A DNA stretch of 6,732 nt, taken from contig DUIL01000048.1 of the NCBI GenBank assembly GCA_013330385.1, forward strand, positions 1-6,732, written 5' to 3'. Under the pieces are notes generated by a model that did not search any database, was not told the origin of the DNA, and worked only from the letters and a program-made list of their open reading frames with translations. The stretch is from Candidatus Thalassarchaeaceae archaeon. GTDB lineage: Archaea; Thermoplasmatota; Poseidoniia; Poseidoniales; Thalassarchaeaceae. Within the stretch, counting starts at the first letter, position 1, and every line of letters starts with the position of its first letter. This document shows positions 5,628-6,732 of this stretch, piece by piece. The position numbers and the translations under genes were made by a program.

Positions 5628-6553
5628 AGTGGTAGCACAATTGTGGCATCAGATTCGATGACAAACTTCGGCGTATCTACATCGAGCTTTTCCCAACTAA
5701 TTTTTTCATTAGGCGGCGCTCCTGAGTAGCCGCCATAAGATGGTCGAGATTCTGAAATCTGTGCGAACCAAGACCAGAGAGCAACATCCTGTCCAACATC
5801 TTGACGAAGCATAGGAACAACGCTGATAGCAAAATCTCCAGAGATACCTCCTCCAACTTGCAGGATTCCTGTGGGCGAATCATCTTCACGATACCAGTCA
5901 GCCAAAGCATGCATCGCATGTAGGCCTCCTTTGACAATATCAGGATTCAATATTGTACAGTCAATAACACGAGCGGTTAGGATATTCCCTAAGGTAGAAT
6001 CCTCCCATCCCGGGCAGAATATAGGCAAGTTAGCATCGGCTGCTGCCATCAACCAAGAATCATTTGGGTCTGCATCAAATTCAATTTCTCCATGGAGCAG
6101 AAGATCGTAGAGATACTCATGCGGAAACCTCCTATCTCCAACCGCTTCTGCATCTTTCCATAGTTGCAGCAAAGCTCCCTCAATATAGCGAATAGCCTCT
6201 TCTTCTGGTATAGCAACATCAGTTACTCTGTTCAATCCTCTTTCCTTTAGTTTAGCATCATCACTCGCAGAAAGATTACGCCAATCACTAATTTTTTCAT
6301 AATGTGAGGCTGCAACTAAATGAAACAAATCCTCCTCAAGATTGGCCCCAGTGCAGCATATTGCGTGGACCTTCTGTGCCCTGATAGCAGGCGCAAGAGA
6401 GCGACCAATCTCAGCTGTTGACATAGCCCCGGCTAGAGTAACCATTAGTCTCCCACCTGAACCAATGAACTCATTCAGCGACTCAGCACAATCAGCTAAA
6501 GCGCCAGCGTTGAAATGACGATAGTGACGCTGAATGAAATCTCGTATCGACAT
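5606..6553 (-). CDS. Deoxyhypusine synthase-like protein (bacterial-type branch; deoxyhypusine or homospermidine synthase)
   Basis: This is a 315-residue protein from the ATG complementary to 6551-6553, placed three bases after a GGGTGAT ribosome binding site; a TTG at 6556 would add one Met. It belongs to the NAD-dependent deoxyhypusine synthase superfamily, which moves an aminobutyl group from spermidine to an amine via an enzyme-lysine imine. Numbered from the TTG, visible blocks are MVTLAGAMSTAEIG (38-51), HAICCTGANLEEDLF (64-78), NRVTDVAIPEEEA (109-121), FCPGWEDSTLGN (180-191), QVGGGISGDF (233-242) and the C-terminal NEKISWEKLDVDTPKFVIESDA. K290 in SWEK matches the catalytic lysine of the human enzyme (SWGK), and E284 precedes it as usual. 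The human GGG..KHH motif is replaced by GGGISGDF. This pattern fits the bacterial deoxyhypusine synthase-like group, one member of which (Anabaena SpeY) makes homospermidine. It is the second gene of a unit with speD. Family certain, substrate open. Confidence 0.88.
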   Translation of the reverse strand: MSIRDFIQRHYRHFNAGALADCAESLNEFIGSGGRLMVTLAGAMSTAEIGRSLAPAIRAQKVHAICCTGANLEEDLFHLVAASHYEKISDWRNLSASDDAKLKERGLNRVTDVAIPEEEAIRYIEGALLQLWKDAEAVGDRRFPHEYLYDLLLHGEIEFDADPNDSWLMAAADANLPIFCPGWEDSTLGNILTARVIDCTILNPDIVKGGLHAMHALADWYREDDSPTGILQVGGGISGDFAISVVPMLRQDVGQDVALWSWFAQISESRPSYGGYSGAPPNEKISWEKLDVDTPKFVIESDATIVLPLLLSSLE

Positions 6554-6556
6554 CAA

Positions 6557-6563
6557 ATCACCC
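6557..6563 (-). promoter_or_regulatory. Ribosome binding site of the deoxyhypusine synthase-like gene
   Basis: Read on the - strand the sequence is GGGTGAT, a close match to the GGTGAT(CC) complement of the archaeal 16S rRNA 3' end. It overlaps the TGA stop of speD and ends three bases before ATG 6553. A start at TTG 6556 would abut it directly, so it decides for the ATG. It also implies translation from a shared speD mRNA rather than a leaderless start. Confidence 0.6.
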
Positions 6564-6732
6564 TTGTAGGAATCGCTCCACCTTATCTCGACGCTGAAGG
6601 ACTAATCCCTCAATATTACTTACTAGTTCGGAATGAATTGTATCGGCAACAACTGATGGATCATTTTCGCCACAAGTGAACACATCAATAGCCAACAATC
6701 CTCTTTCAGAATAACAGTGAGCACTAACATGA
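6558..6732 (-). CDS. speD: S-adenosylmethionine decarboxylase, prokaryotic SpeD type, C-terminal fragment (5' end outside window)
   Basis: The visible part is 57 residues and a TGA stop; the start lies beyond base 6732. SpeD decarboxylates S-adenosylmethionine with a covalently bound pyruvoyl group to give the aminopropyl donor for spermidine-type polyamines. The fragment begins HVSAH and continues CYSERGLLAIDVFTCGEND. This aligns residue for residue with the known bacterial SpeD segment running from H64 through H68 to the catalytic C83 in FTCG. The serine that is cleaved to form the pyruvoyl group should be the residue just before the first full codon; only the third base of its codon (T) is in the window, which allows serine. 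The usual H-T-W/Y-P-E is H-C-Y-S-E here. The tail (DKVERFLQG) is short. It overlaps the ribosome binding site of the next gene and is evidently co-transcribed with it. Confidence 0.88.
   Translation of the reverse strand, partial: HVSAHCYSERGLLAIDVFTCGENDPSVVADTIHSELVSNIEGLVLQRRDKVERFLQG

Noticed and set aside
1..6732. CRISPR arrays, tRNA or rRNA genes, insertion sequences
   Set aside because: No regularly spaced repeats, cloverleaf sequence, or transposase-like frame seen on either strand by eye.

Overview
The window looks like a piece of a mesophilic, probably marine, euryarchaeal chromosome, possibly Marine Group II/III (Poseidoniia). The assignment to archaea is well supported. It rests on an archaeal DnaG-type primase C-terminus, an Lrp/AsnC regulator, and TATA-like elements about 30 bases upstream of two start codons, as expected for leaderless or short-leader mRNAs. 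It also rests on a GGTGAT-type ribosome binding site. The lineage within archaea is inference from overall style (moderate GC, short intergenic gaps, acidic proteins). The genes are tightly packed: no stretch over 300 bases lacks a gene, and I see no tRNA, rRNA, CRISPR array or mobile element.

Layout, left to right. (1) Bases 1-324: the 3' end of a DnaG-like primase gene, + strand. (2) A 65-base gap with a strong GC-rich hairpin, then a large membrane-anchored TPR protein (390-2729, +). It is followed 25 bases later by a peroxiredoxin-like thioredoxin-fold protein (2755-3309, +). These three are co-directional and could be one transcription unit. (3) An Lrp/AsnC regulator (3311-3733, -) meets the thioredoxin-fold gene tail to tail with one base between stop codons. 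(4) A 144-base divergent promoter region with a short perfect palindrome. (5) An unrecognised 144-residue protein (3878-4312, +), then enolase (4361-5602, +), each with its own TATA-like element. (6) On the - strand, reading into enolase's 3' end, a two-gene polyamine unit: the C-terminal part of S-adenosylmethionine decarboxylase (speD, running off the right edge) followed four bases later by a deoxyhypusine synthase-like protein (5606-6553). An imperfect hairpin covers the enolase/deoxyhypusine synthase-like tail-to-tail junction.

Functionally the strongest link is speD plus the deoxyhypusine synthase-like gene. SpeD supplies the aminopropyl donor for spermidine-type polyamines. Deoxyhypusine synthase-family enzymes transfer an aminobutyl group from spermidine, either to the lysine of initiation factor 5A or, in some bacterial relatives, to a free amine. 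The protein here resembles the bacterial 'deoxyhypusine synthase-like' branch more than the archaeal/eukaryotic enzyme, so its exact product is open. The other neighbours are housekeeping (primase, glycolytic enolase), regulatory, or of unknown role (TPR protein, 144-residue protein).
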